From assembly GCA_030622805.1 (NCBI GenBank), contig JAUXFR010000032.1, forward strand, positions 1 to 9,009: a DNA stretch of 9,009 nt. Reading direction: 5' to 3'. The notes below the pieces were generated by a model. That model saw nothing but the letters and a program-made list of their open reading frames with translations. It made no database searches and was not told where the DNA came from. This DNA comes from Anaerolineae bacterium. GTDB taxonomy: Bacteria; Chloroflexota; Anaerolineae; Anaerolineales; UBA4823. Positions within the stretch are counted from its first letter, which is position 1; each line of letters begins with the position of its first letter. Shown here piece by piece: positions 1 through 5,862 of this stretch. The position numbers and the translations under genes were made by a program.

Positions 1-864
1 AACAGCGATAAATAATCCAATGAAAAAGAAGAGTGTTGCCCACTCGATGTCTCCAACGACGCTCTGAACATCTTTCTGCGTCCACAATAACAAAATCACT
101 GCACCACCGAGTGCGATCGTTGCTGGTTCCAGGTGGAATACACCATGAACCATAAATCCAATCATGACTAACCCCATAACAACGCCGCTCTTAAGTAGTG
201 CATTTTTATCCGTTAACAATGTTGATGTGTCCAGCGCTTCAAGCTCTTCCATTGCTTCCTGATTTTTACTCCATTGATCACGAAACCATATCCACAGTAC
301 GCCAATAAAGAAGATCATAATAACGATTATTACTGGACCCAGATTCACTAAAAAAGTCAGGAAATCAATATTTGCTGCACTGCCGATTAAAATATTCGGG
401 GGATCTCCAATAAGTGTAGCCGCACCACCAATATTAGATGCCAGAATTACAATAATCAGATACGGTATTGGGTTTATCTTTAGATTTGATGCTACAAACA
501 AAGTCACCGGTGCGAGCAGGATTACGATGGTTACATTATCCAACAAAGCGGATGTGATAGCCGTTACAATAGCGAGCATTACTATTATTCGAAATGGATC
601 CCCTTTTCCCCAAACGACTGCTTTTACAGCAATCCATTGGAAAACACCTGTTTCTCGTAAAACATTTGCGATGATCATCATCCCTGCAAGTAGAAAGATC
701 ACATTCCAATCGATAGCATGGAAAGCTTCTTCTTGAGATAAGACACCCAGTATGATCATCAGGATGCCGCCCAGAAGCGCGGCCAATGTCCGATCGATTC
801 TTTCTGTAACGATTAATGCAAACGTAATTATGAATATTCCACCCGCAAGCAATACCTCGTTCAT
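1..864 (-). CDS. ArsB/NhaD-type (SLC13 superfamily) permease, 3' part missing
   Basis: Integral membrane ion permease, probably moving an anion (arsenite, carboxylate or sulfate) or exchanging Na+/H+; the substrate cannot be read from sequence. The frame is open from an ATG at 864 to the window edge, giving 288 residues; family members are usually about 420-440, so roughly a third is missing. Hydrophobic segments run throughout. Family marks are SALLDNVTIVILLAPV (about residues 105-120) and ASNIGGAATLIGDPPNILIG (about 143-162), the conserved Asp-Pro-Pro-Asn region. The element DWNVIFLLAGMMI (52-64) recurs degenerately as EWATLFFFIGLFI (274-286), consistent with the two-repeat fold of the superfamily. 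A GAGGGG ribosome site lies inside the last codons of the upstream CBS gene, whose stop is only 3 nt away, so the two are almost certainly co-transcribed. Family confidence is high, substrate confidence low. Confidence 0.85.
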   Translation of the reverse strand, partial: MNEVLLAGGIFIITFALIVTERIDRTLAALLGGILMIILGVLSQEEAFHAIDWNVIFLLAGMMIIANVLRETGVFQWIAVKAVVWGKGDPFRIIVMLAIVTAITSALLDNVTIVILLAPVTLFVASNLKINPIPYLIIVILASNIGGAATLIGDPPNILIGSAANIDFLTFLVNLGPVIIVIMIFFIGVLWIWFRDQWSKNQEAMEELEALDTSTLLTDKNALLKSGVVMGLVMIGFMVHGVFHLEPATIALGGAVILLLWTQKDVQSVVGDIEWATLFFFIGLFIAV

Positions 865-867
865 ATT

Positions 868-1746
868 CTATTTCCCCTCTTCTTTACCCTTATTGCTCCG
901 CAGGCATACGGCAAGTAGTTCTAATAAATTTATATATCCTATTACACGATATTGATGGTCAACTACGGGTAACCCAGTTAATTTGTTCTCGTGCATTCGA
1001 TCAAACGCATCAAAAATTGTATCATCGCTGAATACCCAAACTGGATCTTGCATAGCGTCCTTTGCAGTACGCATGCGAGACATCTCAGCAAACTTCATTG
1101 CATGGTCGAGGTTTGACAATTCACTTAAAAATTCCTCAGGCATAATATGGAAGAACAAATCATCGGTTAGCCGCCGCAAGCCGAGCAGACCGATCAGTCG
1201 ACCATCCTCTTTTACCACAGACGCAACATGAGAATTCGGATGTTCGATCATCGCTAGAGCCACTTCATTGAGTGGCGTACTGCTATCAACGATCGTAGGT
1301 TTCAGCTTCAAGATATCAACAACTACAGATACAGGCGTATTCCGTTGAATAAACCACTCTGATTGCACACCGGTTGAAGGCGCACTATCTTCAGTCTGAA
1401 CAGGTTTTTCTTTATGCAATCCTTTAACAACTGTTATGGGTAAAGCCAAGACCAACCCGGTTTCTGGTTTCTCAAAGCCACCAACGATACGATCCGCCTC
1501 TGCTACAGCCTGTTCCATTAATTCTTCGTTATCAACAGCAGCCAACAGGGTGCGGCGGCGAATTTCATCAGCATCAAATAAACGATCGATTGCTCCAAGT
1601 CCAACCTGACTCATCCAGGTTGTAACCCGGTGTGCCCCTGTACTCTCGATAATGGTGACACCAGAAACACCGATCGATCTCCAGGTGCTGATGATTTCTG
1701 GCATATACTGTATGTTGTCTAGAATAACCATAATTAAATACGCCAT
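868..1746 (-). CDS. PII-like domain plus twin CBS domain protein, likely permease regulator
   Basis: Predicted cytosolic regulator of 292 residues with no membrane segment. Residues 1-113 look like a GlnB/PII-type fold: it opens MAYLIMVILDN, has a central GVSGVTIIESTG strand-turn and ends in TGLVLALPITVVKGL, resembling the closing strands of PII. A polar linker (114-135) leads to CBS1 (about 136-198) and CBS2 (about 226-280, with KLTGLPVVDHQYRVIGYIN). PII proteins and CBS pairs commonly bind adenine nucleotides, and both often control transporters; gating of the adjoining permease is inference. An in-frame ATG lies 12 nt upstream at 1758, but its ATGAGG forms the ribosome site for the ATG at 1746 with 6-nt spacing, and the domain naturally begins there. 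It sits 39 nt after the USP gene and 3 nt before the permease. Confidence 0.8.
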   Translation of the reverse strand: MAYLIMVILDNIQYMPEIISTWRSIGVSGVTIIESTGAHRVTTWMSQVGLGAIDRLFDADEIRRRTLLAAVDNEELMEQAVAEADRIVGGFEKPETGLVLALPITVVKGLHKEKPVQTEDSAPSTGVQSEWFIQRNTPVSVVVDILKLKPTIVDSSTPLNEVALAMIEHPNSHVASVVKEDGRLIGLLGLRRLTDDLFFHIMPEEFLSELSNLDHAMKFAEMSRMRTAKDAMQDPVWVFSDDTIFDAFDRMHENKLTGLPVVDHQYRVIGYINLLELLAVCLRSNKGKEEGK

Positions 1747-1785
1747 TGTGTGCCTCATTTAATCAATCTAAAGGTTTCAGGTTGT

Positions 1786-2217
1786 TTATGTGGGGATAAT
1801 CAATATGGGGATATCCATCCGCGCCCTCAAGATGTTATTCGCGACGCTGCCAGTACGCCATTTTATTGCTCGCGTGTATCCATAGGTGCCGATCACGATC
1901 AAATCACAGCCTGTCCTCTTGGCATATTGAAGTATACATTCGGCAGGCTTTCCTTTTTCAATCGCTGTTTCGACATCCAATCCCTGTGTCCTTAGTGAAC
2001 TTGTAATTTCTTCCAGGTAATCTTTAACAATGTCCTCGACTTCTTGGTCGACTTTCTCAACAACCGACGGGATTGACATTACGGATGCACGCAGGGGCGG
2101 GATCACACGGATAACAATAATCTTCGCATTATGCTTTTGCGCCTCAGAAATTACGAACGGTACTGCTTTCTCCGCAATTTCGGATCCGTCCAATGGTACT
2201 AATATCTTTTTAAACAT
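1786..2217 (-). CDS. Universal stress protein (UspA family), ATP-binding type
   Basis: Single-domain universal stress protein of 143 residues, the normal length. It begins MFKKILVPLDGSEIAEKA, the usual first strand with the Asp that contacts adenine nucleotide. Near the C-terminus GTYGYTRAIKWRTGSVANNI matches the G-2X-G-9X-G-S pattern of ATP-binding USPs such as MJ0577, and the closing strand is PILIIPT. Such proteins are cytoplasmic dimers that bind ATP and respond to stress or energy shortage; the target is unknown. The reading frame extends upstream to GTG (2226) and ATG (2223), but AAAGAGGTGAT, close to the full anti-Shine-Dalgarno complement, sits ideally for the ATG at 2217. It is first in a three-gene operon with the PII/CBS protein and the permease. 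Confidence 0.92.
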   Translation of the reverse strand: MFKKILVPLDGSEIAEKAVPFVISEAQKHNAKIIVIRVIPPLRASVMSIPSVVEKVDQEVEDIVKDYLEEITSSLRTQGLDVETAIEKGKPAECILQYAKRTGCDLIVIGTYGYTRAIKWRTGSVANNILRARMDIPILIIPT

Positions 2218-2241
2218 GTTCATCACCTCTTTAGATATAAA

Positions 2242-2272
2242 GTTATACCATGATATTTGCTCACTGTTCCTT
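2242..2272 (-). promoter_or_regulatory. Candidate sigma70-type promoter for the USP-CBS-permease operon
   Basis: On the minus strand TGGTATAAC (2242-2250) gives an extended -10 (TGn plus TATAAC). A weak -35 GGAACA stands 17 nt further upstream. Transcription would start near 2235, leaving a short leader that carries the AAAGAGGTGAT ribosome site. The position upstream of the first gene of the operon is sensible; the call rests on motif matching only. Confidence 0.4.
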
Positions 2273-2437
2273 CCTGGGATGAGGATGTTTTTTTGGCTAT
2301 CATCTTCAATGTATTCAAGGTTGAATCGGCGGTTAAAACCACAGCGATAAATTGCACATCGTCAACCATAGTTGACGCGTCGACCCTGCATCGACTCCAA
2401 CTTGGATCTGAGTCCACGAAGGTGGTCTTTGTGCTAT

Positions 2438-2482
2438 CCTGAACTGGGTTCAGGCTGCAGCCGTGACCATGTCCTGAGTGAG
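2438..2482. repeat. REP-like cluster of short palindromes
   Basis: Three small dyads lie close together: CCTGAAC-TGG-GTTCAGG (2438-2454, perfect 7-bp stem), GGCTGCAGCC (2453-2462, perfect palindrome) and a TCCT...AGGA stem inside GTCCTGAGTGAGCGAAGGAT. The last resembles from memory a TCCTGAGCGAAGTCGAAGGA-type intergenic repeat seen in many bacterial genomes. This suggests a repetitive extragenic palindrome rather than a gene-specific site. Only one copy is visible here, so its repetitive nature is unproven. Confidence 0.4.
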
Positions 2483-2529
2483 CGAAGGATCAGTCGCCCG
2501 AATTAATCATTGACCTTTGACAGAGTACA

Positions 2530-2613
2530 AGGTGACTGTCACTTAAAAATTGTCAAAATCTTTTCAACTACCCAGGAAGAGGGATGATTTTAGACTTAAA
2601 GTGACAGTCACCT
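2530..2613. repeat. 84-bp nested inverted repeat with GTGAC-N-GTCAC ends
   Basis: The left arm AGGTGACTGTCACTTAAA (2530-2547) and right arm TTAAAGTGACAGTCACCT (2596-2613) are reverse complements with one mismatch; the outer 15 bases match perfectly. Each arm is itself a small dyad, GTGAC-T/A-GTCAC. Pairing resumes inside, as GTCAAAATC opposes GATTTTAGAC with one bulge. The whole could fold as a long hairpin. It could be a short MITE-like element, a paired operator for a dimeric regulator, or a transcript-end structure for qcrC, although no T tract follows. Confidence 0.6.
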
Positions 2614-2660
2614 GGGAATCTAACTGATCACTGGTTGCTGATCCCTGTTAGCCGTTCCCC

Positions 2661-2727
2661 GCCCAACCGCCAAACGCCAATTGCTAACCGCCAACCGCCA
2701 ACACCCAACCAGCCAACCGCCAATCAC
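2661..2727 (-). repeat. Degenerate heptamer tandem tract, consensus GGTTGGC on the minus strand
   Basis: Read on the minus strand, the DNA immediately after the qcrC stop runs in mostly 7-base units: GATTGGC, GGTTGGC, TGGTTGG, GTGTTGGC, GGTTGGC, GGTTAGC, AATTGGC, GTTTGGC, GGTTGGG. The shared core is TTGGC with two variable leading bases, and one unit has 8 bases. This resembles the short tandemly repeated heptamers described in cyanobacteria. The first unit touches the stop codon of qcrC. No coding sense is evident in the tract. Confidence 0.65.
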
Positions 2728-3929
2728 GGCGTCGCTTCCGGCTCTGGGTACGCCGGCGGGGCGCTCTCCGGTGTCGGGCTCAGCGCCTCGGCTTCCGCGG
2801 CAGTGTTGGGCGCACCGCCCAGCACCCAGCGCCTGAAGATCTCGAGCAGCTCCTCTTTGAGCGCCTTGGTGGGCGGCATCGGGCCGACCTCCGGATCCAG
2901 ACCGGGCATCTCCTCCCGGCGAATCGACATCAGCAATAGGCTGTTGATGTCACCCGGGATTACGTTGGGGGCGTTGGCACCGCTCTCCATGATCTCTTCG
3001 TAAGTGCTCATGAAGTAGTCGTTGTTCTGTTTCCCCTGTCGGTGGCATGAGATGCAGTAGCGCTTGACAATAGCCTGCACGTGAACTTCGTAAGAGGGGA
3101 TCTCGTCAGGACCCAGGGCGGGTATTGCCGAAGCTAGTGCTGCTTCTTCAGGGATCTCGACCCGGTCATCCCAGGTGTAGCGCATGAAGGTCACGATGGT
3201 CTCGATAGCTCCGGGACCCAACTCGCCGCCGTAAGCGCGCCCGAATGGCGTCATCCCCAGGTCGGGTTGCCCGTAGTCGATCACATTGTAGAAAGTCTCG
3301 TCCGAACGGGTGTACATCTCATCCTGGCTGCTGATCGACTTTACAACGACCCCCTCCAGTCCTTCAACGCCAACGATCTCACCGCCCTCTCCATCCGGTC
3401 CGTGACATTCGACGCAGTGCAGACCGTAGAGCTCCTCGCCAACCACGATTTGCTCCGTTATGGTGCCTGCAATCGTATCCGTCTCTGGTTGGGGAGGGGT
3501 TGTAGCCACAGCCAGGATAGTCAGCGCGACGATGCCCAGTACGATCACGGCCATGAGAGAGATAGCGAGTTTCCGTTTGCTCCAGTACCGATTGGGATTG
3601 CGGTCGATGAACGGCAGCAGGAACAGCACCAGTATAACCACACCCGGGATCACAGCAGCGCCCACCCATTCGATCGCGCCTGGAACGTACTTGAGGAATT
3701 CGAACAGGAACAGGAAATACCATTCAGGGCGTGGGATGTAGGAGGTGTCGCTGGGGTCGGCTTTTGGTTCGTTTGCCACACCAACAAATATCGCCAGACC
3801 AACCAGCAGGATGAATAAGCCAAACGCGACGACGGTGTCCTTGTAGATGATATCCGGGTAAAATTTTACGCCCTTTTGTTTTTCTTCAGCGTATCTCTCT
3901 TGATAACGTTGTTTTTGTTCTTCGTTCAA
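2724..3929 (-). CDS. qcrC: Cytochrome bc complex subunit IV fused to two cytochrome c domains
   Basis: Quinol:cytochrome c oxidoreductase subunit of 401 residues joining the C-terminal half of cytochrome b to its own c-haems. Residues 1-143 resemble b6f subunit IV: membrane segments at about 32-51, 88-107 and 121-143, with the quinol-site PEWY at 68-71. A first cytochrome c domain has CVECH (172-176) and likely Met ligand M226 in LGMTPFG. A second has CISCH (292-296), then VIPGDINSLLL, GPMPPTKAL and FRRWVLGGAP, the pattern of Planctomycete-type (PSCyt1-like) cytochrome c. A Pro/Ala/Glu-rich tail closes it. The start is TTG at 3929 with GGAGGAG 7 nt upstream, 20 nt after the qcrB stop. The frame stays open 195 codons further into qcrB, but that part reads as nonsense. 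Bacillus QcrC is a similar fusion with one haem. Confidence 0.88.
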   Translation of the reverse strand: MNEEQKQRYQERYAEEKQKGVKFYPDIIYKDTVVAFGLFILLVGLAIFVGVANEPKADPSDTSYIPRPEWYFLFLFEFLKYVPGAIEWVGAAVIPGVVILVLFLLPFIDRNPNRYWSKRKLAISLMAVIVLGIVALTILAVATTPPQPETDTIAGTITEQIVVGEELYGLHCVECHGPDGEGGEIVGVEGLEGVVVKSISSQDEMYTRSDETFYNVIDYGQPDLGMTPFGRAYGGELGPGAIETIVTFMRYTWDDRVEIPEEAALASAIPALGPDEIPSYEVHVQAIVKRYCISCHRQGKQNNDYFMSTYEEIMESGANAPNVIPGDINSLLLMSIRREEMPGLDPEVGPMPPTKALKEELLEIFRRWVLGGAPNTAAEAEALSPTPESAPPAYPEPEATP

Positions 3930-3949
3930 GGCTTTACTCCTCCATTCCT

Positions 3950-4609
3950 TCAATCCTCCTTGGTGGGAATGTATGAGATCCCCAGACGGATGATCAGGTA
4001 CATGTGGATACCGATCGTTAGAGCGATCAGGGCGGGCAAGAACCAGATGTGTAGGGAGAAGAATCGAGCCAATGTTACGGCGCTGATACCCACTCCACCG
4101 CGCAGTACCTGTGTGAGGAAAGGACCGATGATGGGTATTGTGCCAGGTATCTCGGTGCCGACAGTGGTTGCCCAGTAAGCCTTCTGGTTCATCGGAAGCA
4201 GGTAACCCGTGAAGCCCATCCCCAGGGTTGCCAGCAGCAGGACAACGCCCGTTACCCACGTCAGCTCTCGAGGATATTTGTACGCCGCGCAGTAGAATGT
4301 ACGCAGCATGTGGATAAATACAACGATTACCATCAGCGTAGCGCCCCAGTGATGGATGCCGCGGATCAACCAGCCGTAAGCCACGCCGTTCATGATGTAT
4401 TGAATGCTGTCGTAGGCGTGGTCCGGGGAGGGCACGTAGTATACGGTCAGAAATATCCCGGTGATGCCCTGCAGACCGACGAGGAACAGGCTCGCGCTGC
4501 CAAGGGTAAACCACCAGTTGACTTTGGGGATATTACGGTCCAGCACACTATCATAGATGCCGGTCAATCCAAGACGTTCGTCGAGCCAGTTCATTACTTT
4601 TGAGGTCAT
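3950..4609 (-). CDS. qcrB: Cytochrome b6-type subunit of the quinol:cytochrome c oxidoreductase
   Basis: Four-helix membrane cytochrome b of 219 residues, the length of split b6-type proteins rather than full cytochrome b. Haem ligands are visible as H86 and H100 (GIHHWGATLMVIVVFIHML) and H187 and H202 (SLHIWFLPAL...IGIHMYL). The 15-residue step from H187 to H202 is the b6 spacing; mitochondrial and proteobacterial bc1 proteins have 14. PRELTWVTGVVL (113-124) matches the conserved b6 loop. It carries the low- and high-potential b haems of the Q cycle, completed by subunit IV encoded next. Thr35 occupies the place where plant and cyanobacterial b6 have Cys35, the covalent anchor of haem ci. 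The ATG follows the Rieske stop by 2 nt, so translation is probably coupled. Confidence 0.93.
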   Translation of the reverse strand: MTSKVMNWLDERLGLTGIYDSVLDRNIPKVNWWFTLGSASLFLVGLQGITGIFLTVYYVPSPDHAYDSIQYIMNGVAYGWLIRGIHHWGATLMVIVVFIHMLRTFYCAAYKYPRELTWVTGVVLLLATLGMGFTGYLLPMNQKAYWATTVGTEIPGTIPIIGPFLTQVLRGGVGISAVTLARFFSLHIWFLPALIALTIGIHMYLIIRLGISYIPTKED

Positions 4610-4611
4610 TT

Positions 4612-5097
4612 TTAAACTTGCTCCAGTTGGATTGACAGGATTCCATCTTCTATTTTGTTTGGATATTGGAACAAAGGACGCGGGGGAGGACCCTTTACGA
4701 CAATTCCGTCGATATCGAACAGACCATCATGGCAGGGGCAGTGATAGACCTGCTCGTCATCTTGCCAGGTGACGCGGCAGCTGAGATGGGTGCAGAGGTT
4801 TGCAAAAGTGGTTACTTGATCCTCTGTTTTTCGATAAACATACACGCCGTAGCTGTTGGCAGTCCTCTCCCAACCGTTCACCGTTGTGCGGGTGAAAGTG
4901 AACAGGGTTGGTTCACCAACGGGATAATTTTCCAGAGATCCTAACGCAATCCAGGCGTCTGTTTTCTGCGTGCGCAGCGCTGGTGAGAGCAGGTAGCCGA
5001 TAGCGGGCAGTCCAATGACCGCCGCCATAATTGCCCCCAGTGCGCCGACTGTGATCGTGACAAATTCGCGACGGCTCATGTGAGGGGATTTTGTCAT
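4612..5097 (-). CDS. qcrA: Rieske [2Fe-2S] subunit of the quinol:cytochrome c oxidoreductase
   Basis: Rieske iron-sulfur protein of 161 residues that takes the first electron from quinol at the outer face of the membrane. The N-terminus has a twin-arginine motif SRREFVT (8-14) followed by one hydrophobic anchor (about 15-38), as expected for Tat-exported Rieske proteins. Cluster box I is CTHLSC (102-107) and box II CPCHDG (120-125), giving ligands C102, H104, C120 and H123 with disulfide cysteines C107 and C122. GPPPRPL (136-142) is the conserved proline loop. Box II has Asp where many members have Gly or Ser (CPCHGS); the effect on potential is unknown. The ATG at 5097 is preceded by AGGAGG at 5-nt spacing. 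It is first in the qcrABC operon, divergent from sdhCDAB. Confidence 0.95.
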   Translation of the reverse strand: MTKSPHMSRREFVTITVGALGAIMAAVIGLPAIGYLLSPALRTQKTDAWIALGSLENYPVGEPTLFTFTRTTVNGWERTANSYGVYVYRKTEDQVTTFANLCTHLSCRVTWQDDEQVYHCPCHDGLFDIDGIVVKGPPPRPLFQYPNKIEDGILSIQLEQV

Positions 5098-5336
5098 CTA
5101 TGCCTCCTGGTCGGGGAATATGGTATACAATGTATTAGTTGTATCGAATAGGACATCGCAAAATTCTACTCGCATTGAGTGGTTTATTAAGTTTCATAAG
5201 ACCGGCATAAGCCCTCTTCTGACACCATTTCTCAGCCTCAAACCCGGATCATGGATTCAGCGTGAACGCTCATCACAATTATATATCTGAATCTTTCCCC
5301 ATCATGAGGACTTCTGGAACTAATAATCTATGAGTA

Positions 5337-5373
5337 TTGTCACTTTCCTGGAGAGATGTATGAATGCGATAAT
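5337..5373 (+). promoter_or_regulatory. Candidate promoter(s) for sdhCDAB
   Basis: Two overlapping readings exist. TTGTCA (5337-5342) with TATGAA (5359-5364) has a 16-nt spacer. TGCGATAAT (5365-5373) is an extended -10 with only a weak -35 upstream. Either would give an sdhC leader of roughly 80-90 nt. If correct, the short frame at 5360-5446 would lose its ribosome site from the transcript. The call rests on motif matching only. Confidence 0.3.
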
Positions 5374-5446
5374 AATGATGAAGATAGCTGATTCTGACAA
5401 ACATTCCATTATCAATCCATTAACCTGGATCGCGAAAGTTTTCTGA
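5360..5446 (+). CDS. Possible 28-residue leader peptide ahead of sdhC
   Basis: A short open frame begins at ATG 5360, preceded by GGAGAG with about 4-6 nt spacing, and ends with TGA at 5446, 13 nt before the sdhC start. An in-frame ATG at 5330 would give 38 residues but has no clear ribosome site. The product would start MNAIIMMKIADSDKHS and end in NPLTWIAKVF; I recognise no family. Its stop overlaps the lead-in to the sdhC ribosome site (TGATAAGGAG), an arrangement that could couple translation. Chance is also plausible, because the region is AT-rich and the best sdh promoter candidates overlap the frame's start. Confidence 0.2.
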   Translation: MNAIIMMKIADSDKHSIINPLTWIAKVF

Positions 5447-5459
5447 TAAGGAGACACAG

Positions 5460-5846
5460 ATGGCTCTTAGAAGGAATGTCGGATTAAAGGGGCTGAAATA
5501 TCGTGGGGGGGGTCCAATGCTTACCTGGGAGCTCCACCGGATCAGCGGTATCTCAATCGCTGTTTTTATCGGCTTGCATGTTTTTGCATCATTCCTGATG
5601 CAGCAATTTGGCAGCGATTTCGGTACCACGATGAACATCGTTTATGAGTCGCTCTATTTCCAGATATTTATTTTCTTTGTGGTGATCTGGCATGGTTTAA
5701 ACGGTCTGCGGATCATCATCCTGGATACGTGGCCGAGGCTCATAGAGTATCAACATGAAGTCACCTGGCTGCAGTGGGTGATTTTCATCGTTATATACGG
5801 TCTGACTGTATTTATCATGGTCATGCGCACCATAAGCGGTAGCTGA
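5460..5846 (+). CDS. sdhC: Succinate dehydrogenase membrane anchor, cytochrome b556-type subunit C
   Basis: Membrane anchor of succinate:quinone oxidoreductase, 128 residues with three predicted helices (about 28-48, 66-90 and 103-123). ELHRISGIS (24-32) corresponds to the HR-SG quinone-site signature of SdhC. WHGLNGLRIIILD (77-89) aligns with YHVVVGIRHMMMD of E. coli SdhC, so H78 is the likely haem b ligand equivalent to H84. A second helix-I His, H40, has no partner at the aligned place in SdhD. E. coli Ser27 of the quinone pocket is Trp23 here. The ATG at 5460 follows AAGGAG with 6-nt spacing. It is the first gene of sdhCDAB, 16 nt before the sdhD start. Confidence 0.92.
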   Translation: MALRRNVGLKGLKYRGGGPMLTWELHRISGISIAVFIGLHVFASFLMQQFGSDFGTTMNIVYESLYFQIFIFFVVIWHGLNGLRIIILDTWPRLIEYQHEVTWLQWVIFIVIYGLTVFIMVMRTISGS

Positions 5847-5862
5847 AGGGAAGGTGAGACAT

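Larger units (their letters stand above)
2218..2723. other. Repeat-rich non-coding spacer between two minus-strand operons
   Basis: About 500 bases with no convincing gene. From right to left it holds a heptamer tract (2661-2727) directly after the qcrC stop, a nested inverted repeat (2530-2613), a cluster of small palindromes (2438-2482), and a promoter-like sequence (2242-2272) for the USP operon. Further short palindromes occur, for example TCCAACTTGGA near 2397 and GACGCGTC near 2375. Short open frames on both strands lack ribosome sites and resemble no family I know. No T-tailed terminator for the qcr operon is evident on the minus strand. Confidence 0.7.
5098..5459. other. Divergent control region between qcrABC and sdhCDAB
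   Basis: This 362-bp AT-rich region must drive both respiratory operons. Toward qcrA a weak minus-strand promoter is possible: TTGCGA (5156-5161) and TAATAC (5132-5137) with an 18-nt spacer. Toward sdhC see the plus-strand candidate at 5337-5373. TATATAT near 5281 is another AT-rich spot. The sdhC ribosome site AAGGAG (5448-5453) sits 6 nt before its ATG. A short open frame (5360-5446) with its own ribosome site ends just before it. I could not identify a known operator such as an ArcA, Fnr or Rex site. Confidence 0.6.

Noticed and set aside
2223..2417. Minus-strand 64-codon frame upstream of the USP gene
   Set aside because: It starts at a GTG without a ribosome site, overlaps the USP promoter and ribosome site, and resembles no family. 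Treated as chance.
2257..2442. Plus-strand 61-codon frame in the same spacer
   Set aside because: No ribosome site, no recognisable product, and it faces against both flanking operons.
2516..2550. TTGACA at about 2515-2521 as a -35 promoter element
   Set aside because: No acceptable -10 at 16-18 nt; the downstream bases belong to the inverted repeat and no plus-strand gene follows.
3267..3818. Plus-strand 183-codon frame opposite qcrC
   Set aside because: Antisense to clear subunit IV/cytochrome c coding sequence, His/Gln-rich nonsense with no ribosome site.
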